Translations under genes and position numbers: made by a program | The notes under the pieces: generated by a model | What the model was told of the DNA's origin: nothing | What the model saw: only the letters and a program-made list of their open reading frames with translations | The model's database searches: none | Source of the DNA: Eublepharis macularius | Lineage: Eukaryota > Chordata > Lepidosauria > Squamata > Eublepharidae | Assembly (NCBI RefSeq): GCF_028583425.1 | Contig: NC_072791.1 | Location: 30,883,368-30,947,367, forward strand | Direction: 5' to 3' | Length of the DNA stretch: 64,000 nucleotides | In this document: positions 12,780-23,739 of the stretch, piece after piece | Numbering within the stretch: the first letter of the stretch is position 1 | How the letters are laid out: each line of letters opens with the position of its first letter

Positions 12780-13085
12780 CTTCATAAAAATACTCTCATT
12801 GTAGGATCCTTCATGACCTCGTAGGATAGGCCATTCTACAAGTGGGAGCCACACAAGAGAATACTTGTCTACGTGCTGCTGTTGATCTCATGCTTTATCT
12901 TTGCTAAGATGAACAAAGCAATTGATATTGAGAGAGGTAGTTCTGGAGATCTGTAGGACATATGCCTTGGAAAACTAAATTGGTATTAGCCAGCATCTTG
13001 AAATGAACCTGAAAACTAAGCAGTCCATGAAAGAGTGACTCAGACATGTGTCATATGCATTCTCAGTCACACTCTGAATAGTAAT
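12780..13085 (-). mobile_element. L2-like LINE fragment
   Basis: Plus-strand words such as aggccattctacaagtggga, ctaagatgaacaaagc and cagcatcttgaaatgaacc match the same region of the L2-type copies at 28230-28890 and 60850-62060, all on the minus strand. It is a short, decayed piece of the C-terminal reverse-transcriptase region. Confidence 0.65.
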
Positions 13086-13719
13086 CAAATTTCAGCATTT
13101 TGTCCCAACTGGAGATTCTGACTTCAAGTGCATTACAGTTGTCCAGCTGCCTGGTTACTGTGGATTCAGCTTTCATTGTGTGTATTGATTCTAATCTGAG
13201 TATTCTTGTCTCTTTTGTTCACTATATTACAAGGAGAACTGAGTGCTGCACTTCAATAAACTGTATACTTAGTTTCAGTTCAGTTACTGAGTCAGAGTTG
13301 CTTACTGGTTCAGCATGGCCCATGAGCCAAAAACAGACCCCCAAATTAAAGGGATTAACTCTAATTTTGCCCTCCCCCACATTCAACATAGAAAAATATG
13401 ATAGTTCGAGTATGCACCTTTCATTACTTAGCATTCAAAAGGAACAGTGTAAAAATACAAAATTGTATATTTGAACTGGGTTTTTTAGTTAATCCTAAAA
13501 CCATTATATTATGTAGGGTAAACTGCACAGTAGCTGACACTTCAAAGTTTTATCTGATTTTAATTTTTTAAGTGTTTCCAGTCCGTGCTATAAATTTGAG
13601 TTGCAACTGTATTCCATGCAAAGCAAGTCATTTGGGGGAAGCTATAAAAAATTGTTTGGATGGAATCAGTGTTTGTGTTATCTGCCATGGTGTTTTCTGA
13701 AAACAAGCAGGTCACACCC

Positions 13720-14375
13720 ATTCTGTAAACAGTCCATTGGTTTCTGATCAGTTACCAGGTTCAATTTAAGGTACTGCTTTTCATATACAAAGCCTTGAAT
13801 GGCCTTGGACTCACAGTGCTGCTAAGCTCCACTGTGCCTGCTTCACTCACTCAAGCAAAACACTGTAAAGATGCCATCCTGCAGATGAGTAAGATTGGCA
13901 GCTGCCTGTTCATGTGTATTTGTGGTGACTCCTGCCTTGTGGAATGTTCTGCCCAAGGAGATCAAGAAGACCCCCAAATTTCTACCTTTTCACAAAATGT
14001 GCAAAACAGAAATGTTCAGGAGGACATTTTAATAAAGGGATTAGAACTGTTGTATAAAGGAACAGCTCAGGGCATCCCTTCCATGTGGGAACAGGATAGA
14101 GCCTACTGCAGTGCTTACAGTCCATATCACTCCTCTTATTTACTGGAACGACCTCTGCCTTTGTAACTCCTTTTCTTTGTTGTGTTGTGATGTGCTCTGG
14201 ACAGTTTTCTGTTGCTTTAGTCAGTTTTGGGTTTGCATTGCATTTCCAGTTCTGTAGTCTAGTCCTATTGCATCATTTATTGAAAGTCTTTGCATCGTTT
14301 TTCATGTTTTGAAAACTTCCTTGATTCTCAGTGAGCAAGAGGAGGTATAAATTAAGTTAATAACAACAATAAAAT
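13720..14375 (+). mobile_element. L2-like LINE 3' end
   Basis: Forward translation near 13750-13800 gives YQVQFKVLLFIYKALNGLG, a typical end of L2 ORF2. The copy decays through the later part and ends in aggaggtataaattaagtta with a short AT-rich tail, as L2 3' ends do. Confidence 0.75.
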
Positions 14376-14379
14376 ATAG

Positions 14380-15600
14380 AAACAGGGAACAAAGATAGTA
14401 TCATAGAATACTATTGATGTTAAACTAAAAGAAAAATGAATCAAAATGAGATGTAAGAATTATTAAATGTAGAATAAGTAGCCCAGGGAAAGATAAACAT
14501 TATGAATTTCAGAGAGAACCGTATGTAGCTCTCTGCACCTGACATGTTCCCTGGTGAGCTGCTGTACATGTGACGGCATCATAGTAACATAAATCTGGTC
14601 AGCTTTGATTTAAGTGTTGACTTAAAATGAGAAGGCCAAAATTTCTATTATCAAACAGTATTGTAACTAGAACCAGTTCTTGATGGGCTACAAGGCCTTC
14701 GGGATCTTGGTTCATAACACAGCAGAACAGCAGTTGTGGGTCGCTGGCTTGGCTTCAGTAAGGGGCAGATAAGACTGATTCAACGATGTGATTGACCAAC
14801 ACAGTCTACTGCAGATGACTGACAGGGTTGCAATGCTAACTCTGGATGCTACAATAAAGTTGGTTAGTCTTAAAGGTGCTACTGGACTCGATATCCCTGG
14901 AAATTTGGGGACAGTGCCTGGGAGGGAGATCAGCAGGGATGTTACTGCCAGAGGATAAACTAAAGTCTTAGAACATCCACCCTCTTGCCACTCTAGGATT
15001 CCCATGTCTCTTAGACTCTATGGTAAAGCATAGGGGGCCTAGTTTATAACTAAATGGGTTAGCAGGCTATGGATGAGGTGGGTAGAATGCTATAAGGAGA
15101 ACCGTATGGAGCTATTCCTTATTGCCCATTATTTACAATGTGTTTTCTCCTTTACTCTCTATTGTTTTTTAGCCTTGAAAGCAAAAGCCTTGAAAGCTCC
15201 ATTTTATTAACCTTTTTTTCTTTTTTGCTGCTCCTGCTGCTTGTGTAGTAGCGTTCATGGTGCTAAGGAGAACTGAGCATTGAGATTCAATAAACTGTCA
15301 TTGTTTTCAGTTAAATGATTTTGTCTGTATTCCTTACTGGTTCTGCATGGCTCACTGGTGCCAAATCGGAGCTAGATTTACAGACATCAGGCCGCTGGTC
15401 CCTCCAGTGATGCATGGTCTGCTCTGATTGACCGTGGTTCTGCAGGAGGAAACATGTCTTAGGCTGTGAAAGGTCCTACCCGGCATCTCCTTCCATACAA
15501 TCCTCAGAGGAAGCCAGAGTCAACCTAAGCTCTTCTGAGTGCAATCCATATATTCAGCCACTGAGCCACGCCTCCCTCTCCTTTACTATCCTGGCCCAAG
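14380..15600. other. No gene seen; repeat scraps
   Basis: The only recognisable item is a fragment of the ttggttagtcttaaaggtgc repeat at about 14850-14900. Two gagaactgag..ttcaataaactgt segments, near 13240 and 15268, resemble each other and are probably pieces of one dispersed repeat. No open frame looks coding. Confidence 0.5.
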
Positions 15601-15904
15601 CATGTTGGCATGGTAGGCAAATTAGGACTTTGCCCCTCCCCCTTCTGATACTGGCCATCTGTGGCAAGCATAAGCCTTCAAAATTGGCCACCAGCTTCAA
15701 GATGATGGTGAAACTTGCAGTGCCAAAAATGAAGAGAATTGGAACATCCTGGCTCAGATTAGATCCAAAGCATCCTTCTGCGATTTGCAACACAAACAAA
15801 TGTTTAATCATGAGAAGCAAGGAGAGTGCCCGCAGAATAGAAAGCAAGGGTGAAAGATATCCCTTCTGAAAAAACACAAGAGGGTTTAAGAACCTCCCTG
15901 AACT

Positions 15905-16345
15905 AGCAGAACCAGTATAATACAGTGCCTGAGAGCCAAACTACGCCTGACACAGGTTGGACACTTGTCAGCTTCCCTCAAGTTTGGATGGGAAATGTAG
16001 GCAGCCTGGCGGAATGTTGGACAAGTGACAGTTGAAAAGTCCATTGGACAGCCGTCGGAGAGCCAAGCTGCAAGACCAGGACGCCTACATTTCCCATCAA
16101 AACTTGAGGGAAGCTGACTAGTGTCCAACTAGTATCAGGCATCACTTGTAGTTTGGCTCTGAGTAGGACCTAATAGGTCAAGGTTTCAATTCCCAATTTG
16201 TCATTGAATGTTGCTGGGTGACCTTGGGCCAGTCACATACCTACAACCTAAACTACCTCACAGGGTATAGCATAGCTTTATTTTATGATGAGTTGTGCCT
16301 TTCACAGGCAATAATGACTTCCAAAGGCAAAAAGCAGGTTGGATG
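15905..16345 (+). repeat. tRNA-type SINE split by a small DNA transposon
   Basis: The SINE head (accagtataatacagtg) lies left of 15929 and its body (taggacctaataggtcaagg, then gctgggtgaccttgggccag) right of 16163. The element at 15929-16163 sits between them. This order shows the DNA element entered the SINE. Confidence 0.6.
15929..16163. mobile_element. MITE-like inverted-repeat element nested in a SINE
   Basis: The left end ctgagagccaaactac pairs with the right end gtagtttggctctgag. Deeper blocks such as cttccctcaagttt and gggaaatgtaggc pair with aaacttgagggaag and gcctacatttccc, so most of the 235 bp forms one long hairpin. The end motif is related to the one at 41722-41842. No clean target duplication is visible, so the superfamily is uncertain. 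Confidence 0.7.
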
Positions 16346-16639
16346 GAGATTTCTGCTGATTGTGTAGGTCAGGATGTTCCCGTTCCATTGGTTTTTGACA
16401 CTGAAGCTTCCACAATCACCCTGAAGCTAGTGGCCAGCAGTCAGGCCCCTGGCTTTGTTTTCTAAGAAGTTATGCCTGCCACATACTGAGCGACAGAGCC
16501 TTTTATTTCAATCGATTTAAAACATTTATAGTCCACCTTTTCCATTTAGACACTTATCAAACAGTGTAAATTGGCACAATACAAAGAGACATCCAATTAG
16601 CAATGTGTTAGGACTGGGATTACAGCAATCTGAATGAGT

Positions 16640-16860
16640 GCTCCATATTATACATTATACAGAGTGCAGATATAACACACACAAAAAGTTATGTAGTTCA
16701 ATGTTGGTAACCCACTCACCTCACCACACTGAGAGATCTCTGTCTTTTGGTGCTACACCTCTGAAGATGCCAGCCACAGCTGCTGGCGAAACGTCAGGAA
16801 CTACAATGCCAAGACCACGGCAATACAGCCCGGAAAACCCACAACAGCCACCACTCACCT
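16640..16860 (+). mobile_element. Penelope-like element terminal fragment
   Basis: The block from gagatctctgtcttttggtg through gatgccagccacagctgctg to cagcccggaaaacccacaac is the same as the two terminal blocks of the Penelope-like locus at 21430-22190. It carries the ribozyme-like motif annotated separately. No coding part remains. Confidence 0.65.
16761..16796 (+). ncRNA. Hammerhead-ribozyme-like motif, copy 1
   Basis: The core-like words CTGAAGA (16761-16767, fitting CUGANGA) and GAAA (16788-16791) flank a GCCAGC/GCTGGC stem, and GTC follows after GAAAC. Hammerhead motifs with a very short stem III are described in Penelope-like elements. One extra U sits between the core and stem II, so activity is doubtful. 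Confidence 0.4.
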
Positions 16861-17514
16861 CACTTTTTAAAAAAATTGCTCTTAAGGATAAATGTTCTTT
16901 ATACCATTTATGTTTTGGTTTGGTTTCAGAAGTCTTAAGGGGTTGGAAACAAAGCCTGAGTTCAAAATGGAAAAGGGAAATTAAAGAGAAACCAAAATCC
17001 TGCTTTTCTGTTAAAGGCAGCTATCAGAGCCCCAAAGCACTTTGGATATTAAACTGAATGTCAATCCAAGCACAGATAGCTTTAAAAGATTTCAAAACTT
17101 CTGGAAATTTTACATCTCTATTTTCAACCACACTTCTCTCTAAAGACTGGTATCAAGGAAGCCTGCAAAACTTGAAACGATGGACAAACAAAATATCCAT
17201 TATCCATAAATTAAAATCATGCATTCAAAGGAGCCGGCCAGGTTATTGCTTTTAGTAAAGATGATGCCTGGCTTGTTTCAGGAAGTTCAAAACTAATTGA
17301 CAGGGCTAGGTTTCTGTTAAAAGGCCGTTCCTCATCATAAAGCGTCCTCAATCCGATAAGTTGCTTTCAGCATGACTTGCAAAGAAAAGAACTGGCATGG
17401 ATTTTGTCTCCTCCGTTAAGGATTTGAATTGACGGTAGCGTAGGATGAAGTTCATGAAAATTTTATCCGTATTCCTTTTAATGAACATAAGAGGAGCTTG
17501 GCTGGATTGGACTA

Positions 17515-17780
17515 GTAGTCCTTCTAGTCCCGCATTCTCTCTCACACAGTGGCCAACAAGTTACTCTAGAGGGCCAACAACAGGGCATAGAGGCCAAGGC
17601 CTTCCTTTGAAGTTACTTCCTGGCACTGGTCTTCCAAGGCTTATTGCCACTGAATGTGGAGGTTCCTTTTATTCACCCTGGCTGCTGGCCACTAATAGAC
17701 CTAGCCTCCCTTACTCCATCTAATCCCCTTTTAAAGCTATCTGTGCCTGTGGCCAGCACTAGTTCCTTTGGCAATGATTG
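17515..17780 (+). repeat. Dispersed repeat, LINE 3' region-like
   Basis: It shares the words cacacagtggccaac, agaggccaaggcc, ctgaatgtggaggttcc and ctaatccccttttaaagc with 50040-50340. Such segments occur in the 3' regions of squamate CR1-type LINEs, but I cannot assign a family. Confidence 0.5.
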
Positions 17781-17858
17781 AAAAGGAACATGAGGAAGTC
17801 TTTGCACAGGGAAGCCTAAAGAGGAGCAGCTCTGGCGCCTATACCTAAGCCCTCCCCC

Positions 17859-18291
17859 CAGGGCCGGATCTAGGATTGCCAGCGCCCAGGGCAACCCAAG
17901 TCTGGCTTCCCCTGTGTGTGCACAGCGCGTGCGCTCCCGGTGCTGCGCGATGACATCATTTCTGTGACATCATCACACAGGGCGGAGCATGCCGCCAGCG
18001 CAGCAAGCCAGCTGCCCCAGCACACGGTGCACTGCGGAGCTGGCAGCAGTAGTGTGGGTGGCTGGGAGGCCGCCCATGCCATTTGCCTGCCCTGCTGAGG
18101 GGGCGGCCGGCTTGCCACGCGCTTCCTGTCCTGCGGGGCAGGCGAATGGTCGGGTGGCCTCTCCCCCTCCGCTCAGCTGCCCGCGCTGCCACCAGTGGGC
18201 TCTCGGCGGTTGGCAGCTGCGCCCAGCACCCCCTCTTTGGCAGCACCAGGGGCAGACTACCCCCCTTACCCCCCCCATCGATCCGGCCCTG
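17859..18291. mobile_element. GC-rich non-autonomous hAT-type transposon, 433 bp
   Basis: The ends are cagggccggatc and gatccggccctg, a perfect 12-bp terminal inverted repeat. They are flanked by identical 8-bp duplications, cctccccc at 17851-17858 and 18292-18299. An 8-bp duplication with CAGGG-type ends is the hAT pattern. The interior is rich in CpG and has no transposase frame; the overlapping open frames on both strands reflect its high GC content. Confidence 0.85.
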
Positions 18292-18499
18292 CCTCCCCCT
18301 GCCTCTGCAGTCCAGTCTGGGCTGACCCAGACTGAGAGGCAGAGGCTGGCACCAGCAGTGCAAACTGACCTTTGTTGGGATGGAGCCAGGAGCAGTACTC
18401 GCTATGTGATTTTCAAATCATGCTGCTTTTTTCTGGCAACAGAAGTGGCCACCTCCCCTCCGTGAACTCCCAGGGCTTTTGCTATTTTTTTTTTTAAAA

Positions 18500-19080
18500 A
18501 ATCATGATTTTCATGGTGTTATATCAACCTACCATTGTAACAATACATGCAGCAAATTGTCTGAATTCCTAGCTTTCATTTTTTACAAAAGTATGTCTCT
18601 AGCCCTTTCCGTTGCAGAGATATAAAGGAAAAGGTATATCTCTTCAATGGAACAGGCTTGAGACTTACTTTATTTATTTAAAATAAAAACTGGGAATTCA
18701 GAGAATTTGCTGTATGTATTGTTACCACAGTAGGTGGATATAATGCTATGAAAATGATGATTAAAAGAAGAAAACAAAATCAGCAAGGGGAGGAAGGAAG
18801 GTGGCCGGGAGAAGTAGTTCAATGATGATGAACACCCAATCATCAAAAAAGGGGTTGGTGGTGGGTAGGAGTAGACAGGACAAACAAAGCTGTAAGAAAC
18901 ATTATGCACAAGGGAAAAATTCGACTCAAAATCAGCTTCCAGAAAAAGATGAGAGTAAAAGTGGTCTCAAAAGCACCAGGAAAAAAACAACAACCCAAAG
19001 CAAAACCTGTAGGCCAAAAAAAAATGTGTTGTGGAAATCAGGAGATAAATCAAAGCAGTATGGAGCCAAAGCTGATGCAA
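18500..19080. other. No gene seen
   Basis: This is AT-rich sequence with a lysine-rich open frame (18801-19097) that looks like A-rich DNA, not a protein. I see no other structure. Confidence 0.4.
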
Positions 19081-19335
19081 AAAAAACCCCATGCTGAAAA
19101 CCCAAATGAGGTCACACCATAGACCTATACAAGGGCATTATAATATTGTTTGTTTTATTTTCAATCCCTTTCGCAATAATTCCCAGCATAGAGTTTGCCT
19201 TTTTTCACTGCTGCGGCACACTGAGCTGACACTTTAACTGAGCTATCCACTACAACCCCAAGGTCTCTTTCCCTCTCAGCCTTAGCAAGTTGATACCCCC
19301 ATGAGCATAAACATGAAATTGGGATTTTTTGTTTC
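19080..19335 (-). mobile_element. CR1-like LINE fragment (ORF2)
   Basis: Minus-strand translation gives KAERERDLGVVVDSS followed by QCAAAVKKGK, the CR1 reverse-transcriptase segment usually written as ERDLGVLVD...QCA.AAKKA. The equivalent block is present in the CR1 copy at 54720-56465 near 55826-55900. Confidence 0.75.
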
Positions 19336-19374
19336 AATGTAATAATGATGATAATTATCATTATAATAATATTC

Positions 19375-19585
19375 AATTTATATATTGCCCTTCAGAACAA
19401 TTTAACACCCACCCACTATTATTATCCCCACAACAATCACCCTGTGAGGGGGCGGGGCTGAGAGAGCTAGAAGCTGTGACTGACTCAAGGTCACCCAGCT
19501 GGCTTCAAGCAGAGGAGTGGGGAATCAAACCCTGTTTTCCAAATTAAGAGTCACACCACTCTTAACCACTACACCAAACTGTATA
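19375..19585 (-). repeat. tRNA-type SINE (gtgtagtggtt family)
   Basis: The reverse complement shows the tRNA-like head with gtgtagtggtt, the gactc box, gggtttgattccccactcctc and gctgggtgacctt, then the attatta-rich tail. Related copies lie at 26600-26810, 34480-34735 and 45715-45962. Confidence 0.75.
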
Positions 19586-20559
19586 TCACCTTATACTTGC
19601 CTATACTGAACTTCATTTTCTACAGTGTGGCCCATTCACTTCATTTGTGGAGATCCGGAAGGATCCCCACAAACAAAATGGCTGTGTGTTAGCTTTGTTT
19701 GAATGATCTGTAGATTTAGAAAGATGTAGTTATCTTTAAAATGATCTGAATACAAACATCTGCATTTAAATATGTTAATTGCTGAAAGACCTTGCCATTT
19801 CTTGCAATCCCTTTCACATTCCAAAAGGTTATCTCCAAGACACCTAAAATGCATGTGTATGTAGAGTCTTGTCAACAATTGCTGTCTGTGGGTCAAATAG
19901 ATGTGATGGCAACAAACTTTTTTTGTCTACCTGAATCCAATGTAAAACAGAGGTTGGAGTTCTCTGATTTAATATCCAAAAGGGCACGTCACTGAGGGGA
20001 ACTAAAGCCTCACCCCATCTCCCCACAGTCTGCTGCTCTTCCGAAAACAGAACCAAGCTGGGGGGAATGGAGTCTGTGGCCTGACTGACACATGCAGGAG
20101 AATGAGGTGGGAATCAGGGGGCTGAAAGCTGACCTGGCAGAACAGACTGTGCCACATGGAACTGCATGTTTTGAAATGCTCCCCTGGGATAAAAACTTCC
20201 CCCAAAATAGAAAAACAGCAGTGCCAAGGAAGTAACTGTGCACTCATCACAGGAACACGCTCCTCATCTCAGGCTGCATCCACACGGAAGCTTTTCTCTT
20301 CTTTGGCTTTGAAACTGGAGCACTCTTTTTTTATGAAGCATCCACACAAGATCATGCTCTAATAATCCTTTCCATATCCTTAATGTTCCAAGCCTGCTTT
20401 GTTCCAGTCTTTTCAGAGCACAGTTCATGAGCATTATCACATCATCAGGATGGAAGGGTGTACATTTTCTTGCCACCCACATTGCACCATTTACCTGCCA
20501 ATGCTCCTCACAGCCGTCATCTTTTCCACTGAGCCACCTTTTAAAAAAAATCTTTAATT

Positions 20560-21425
20560 GCTATAATTGTAAAACACTATTTATTTGTTTAAAACATTTT
20601 TGTGCCACATTTTCAGCCAGCTTAGGGTCCTCAGAGTGGAGAACAATCAAGAACAAAAATAAGCTTTAAAATACATAATTAAAACACATACACAAGAAAA
20701 AAACCTGTCAGGAAACACCAGAATAGGGTTGCTTGGCCTGGCAACTAGCAGGGAAATCTGAGGTGGCCATCAGCGATGGTGTGATGCCATTTATGGGAAA
20801 ACCTGGGAGTGATATCACTCCTCTCTAGGAATTGCCAGAAACTCTATGGTAAAATTATAGTTTGGAGTAATTCCTAGAGAGGACTGATGTCACTTCCAGG
20901 TTTTCATGGAAGTGACATCATGCCATCCACCTGATAGCCATTTGTAAATTTTTCTCCCACTGCTGCTTACGGAAGCCAGGGATCTCCATGCCTGACAGGG
21001 GCCTGGCAACCTTGAAGATGAAACAAGTCTTCACTTGCTGATAGAAAACAACAATAGAGGAAGACAGATGGATCTGCCCAGGAGGAGAATTCCATAGTTT
21101 GGTGCCACAACCGATAAGGCCCTTTTTAAGTTTGCCACCCTTTTAGCATCAGATGGCAAGAGCACACAAAGTAGGACCCTTGAAGATGACTGCAGTGGTT
21201 GGGTAAGTTCATACAGGAGGAGGCAGTCCTTATGATATACTAACCTCAAGCCATATAAGGCTTTGAAGATCAATAACAACATCTTGCATTGGGCCTGGAA
21301 GCTAAGTGGGAACCAGTAAGAACAAGAGTGGAGATGTGGTGCCTATAACCAACTCCAATCAGTGTTCTAGCCTCAGTATTCTGTACCAGCTGAAGCTTTC
21401 AAATGGCAATATTACAACAATCTCC
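20560..21425 (-). mobile_element. L2-like LINE with a nested inverted-repeat insert
   Basis: The minus-strand 3' end (20560-20690) and ORF2 remnant (21020-21425, with words such as gattctccatagtttggtgc-like and ctttgaagatcaataacaac) flank an unrelated insert at about 20725-21005. The insert has paired blocks gaaaacctgggagtgatatc and gatgtcacttccaggttttc around a center with aactctatggtaaaa. A similar palindromic block lies at 63375-63560. Confidence 0.6.
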
Positions 21426-21483
21426 ATTTTGGTTGTTGTGGGTTTTCCGGGCTGTATTGCCGTGGTCTTGGCATTGTAGTTCC

Positions 21484-21519
21484 TGACGTTTCGCCAGCAG
21501 CTGTGGCTGGCATCTTCAG
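21484..21519 (-). ncRNA. Hammerhead-ribozyme-like motif, copy 2
   Basis: On the minus strand CTGAAGA (21519-21513) and GAAA (21492-21489) flank the same GCCAGC/GCTGGC stem as in copies 1 and 3. The extra U before stem II is present here too. Confidence 0.4.
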
Positions 21520-22085
21520 AGATGTAGCACCAAAAGACAGAGATCTCTCAGTGTCACAGTGTGGAAAAGATGTTGGCAGGTCATTTGTATCTACTTGATG
21601 TGCTAATCTTCTCTGCAGGGCTATTGTCGAGTATAGAGTGTTTTGTTAGCCTGGTGTTTTTCAGAACTGGAAACCATGCTCTGTTCATTCTTAAGGTTTC
21701 TTCTTTCCTGTTGAAGTTTTGCTTATGCTTGTGAATTTCAATGGCTTCCCTGTGCAGTCTGACAAAGTAGTTGGAAGTGTTGTCCAGTATTTTGGTGTCC
21801 TGGAATAAGATACTGTGCCCAGTTCTGAAAAACACCAGGCTAACAAAACACTCTATACTCGACAATAGCCCTGCAGAGAAGATTAGCACATCAAGCACCA
21901 ATCCATATGCAAAAGAACCTCCTCAGGATACAGTGAAGCCTCCCGCCATTAGCGTTCCACACCCTGGGAAACTCTTACAGGATGACTCAGCTCAACCCCA
22001 CCCCTCCTGAGTAGATACAAATGACCTGCCAACATCTTTCCCACACTGTGACACTGAGAGATCTCTGTCTTTTGGTGCTACACCT

Positions 22086-22121
22086 CTGAAGATGCCAGCC
22101 ACAGCTGCTGGCGAAACGTCA
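22086..22121 (+). ncRNA. Hammerhead-ribozyme-like motif, copy 3
   Basis: CTGAAGA (22086-22092) and GAAA (22113-22116) flank the GCCAGC/GCTGGC stem, followed by CGTCAGG. It is the plus-strand partner of copy 2 in the fold-back element. Confidence 0.4.
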
Positions 22122-22199
22122 GGAACTACAATGCCAAGACCACGGCAATACAGCCCGGAAAACCCACAACAACCATTGTTCTCCAGCCGTGAAAGCCTT

Positions 22200-23060
22200 T
22201 GACAATCTCCATTTTCTTAAAAGCCCTTCAAAAGTCCTCCAGTAGTGTGATGGAGAAAAATTCAGGGAAAATGGTGACCACGAGGGGCTGACAGAGGAAA
22301 ATGCACATAGAAATCACATGTAGAAGCTTTATGCCAATGTGCATGCCCCTGCATTCCCAGTAGCTATGAAAGGACTATGAAACACAGAACAGATAAACTT
22401 GGATAGCTAATGTTTAGCATCGCCTCTTCTCAGCAGTTAGCACAAATGTGAGAAAGTATATACAACAAGATCATATGTGAGACCTGAACCACCAGCCAAG
22501 GGGAGACATGCCACCCTATTGAACTGATAAGAACAGATAACTTGGTAGAGAATGCTTAGCCTCAAAGCCAAAAGGCTGCCCCGCCTCCATCATAGCTTTG
22601 ATCTGTGTTCCCTATGCCATGTGGTAAGTTTCTTTTATAATGGTGGAGAGTTTTATAAGCAGTTTGTGATATGAGATGGGAGGCTGCCGTACAAAGGGAA
22701 AAGGTAATCATTCCATTGGGTACACACAAGGCTTGGGGTGTATACAGATCCTTGCCATTAAAAAAAGCAAAGTGTTACACAAGTGCTAAGTCTGCTTATG
22801 TTCTTGCTCACACAAATTGTTGGATCCAAGCCAAGGTGTTTTTTTCCTGATATAATTTCAAAGTAAGTGAAATGAAATCATGTGAACCCATCTGTTCTAT
22901 ATTGCTCCATATGCACATTGTTATTTTGTTAAAAATTATATTAAAGCTCTCTCTGCTGCTGCAGCCATTGATCATACCTTCCTTGAACATGGGGAACGGC
23001 ACCCAATACATTGTCCTTTCCTCTCAGGCATTGCTGGATCTAACCCCGATAAGAAAAATG
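22200..23060. other. No gene seen
   Basis: This stretch is AT-rich with no repeat I can name. The open frames are short and do not resemble known proteins. Confidence 0.4.
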
Positions 23061-23067
23061 ACTATAA

Positions 23068-23379
23068 TTTTGTAGGAAGTGCAAAGAGGATTCTAAGCAT
23101 ATTGATCAACTGAAAAATAATAAGACAGGGCAAGGAGACAAAGAAAGAAAAGAATCAGACTCACTCCAGGATTTTGAACCTGCAGAGAAGAAGAAACTGC
23201 AATATTATCCAGAACTGGAGAAAGTGATGCTGAAAAAAGGCCAAGAAGTAGGAGAAAAACAGCAGCAGCTCCGCTTTGGCAGAACTAAGCTTAAGAAAAT
23301 GGGTGTTCATTCAGTAAGAGATAACAGAGAAAGCAACAGACATTTGCTGGATAAGAAGAAATGTGGAATTGAAGAATAA
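23068..23379 (+). other. Unrecognised open frame without a start codon
   Basis: The frame is open for 103 codons, from just after a taa at 23065-23067 to the taa at 23377-23379. It encodes a very charged, Lys/Glu-rich segment starting FCRKCKED and containing QYYPELEKVMLKKG. An acceptor-like ttttgtag precedes gaagtgc at about 23076. It could be a terminal exon, a processed pseudogene or an old retroelement ORF. I do not recognise it, and A-rich DNA can produce such frames by chance. Confidence 0.25.
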
Positions 23380-23739
23380 ATGATATTGGAACTGAGAATA
23401 CAAAGAGTAGAGGGTCTAATACTAATCCCTGAGATCTCTCTGGATTAACAGCAGATTATCTCCCTAGGCAGGGTCTTCCGTAGAATGAGTACCACCACAG
23501 AAAAGGTTCTGCTGTGTGTGTTTCTTCCTAAGGATGCAGCATTTCCCACTCTAAGGGGACAAGGAGAAACATGTGGTGTTCTTTGTTAGAGCCTCCCCAC
23601 CACCTTCAAGCCCTTTAGGTCTCTTAGGTTGTTTTGACACATCATTAGATATTGCACTGTTGTGATTCTTCACCTACTGGATAGTCTATCTATCAGTGAT
23701 CTGTGAGATAGGTTGGCCAGAGAGAGAGAGAGAGAGACT

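Larger units (their letters stand above)
21430..22190. mobile_element. Penelope-like element, fold-back (head-to-head) copy
   Basis: The outer 150 bp at each side are near-perfect reverse complements (gttgtgggttttccgggctg at the left, cagcccggaaaacccacaac at the right). Inside, the minus frame at 21600-21860 reads DTKILDNTSNYFVRL and REAIEIHKHKQNFNR, the region after the GIY-YIG endonuclease in Penelope-like polyproteins. The plus-strand block 21815-21895 repeats part of it in reverse. The locus therefore looks like two 3' fragments joined head to head. The frames are incomplete and inactive. Confidence 0.7.

Noticed and set aside
17916..18465. Several long GC-rich frames on both strands
   Set aside because: They overlap a hAT-type element; the openness is explained by high G+C and lack of AT-rich stop codons.
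18801..19122. Lys-rich frame that could suggest a basic nuclear protein
   Set aside because: A-rich low-complexity DNA with no start context and no conserved block.
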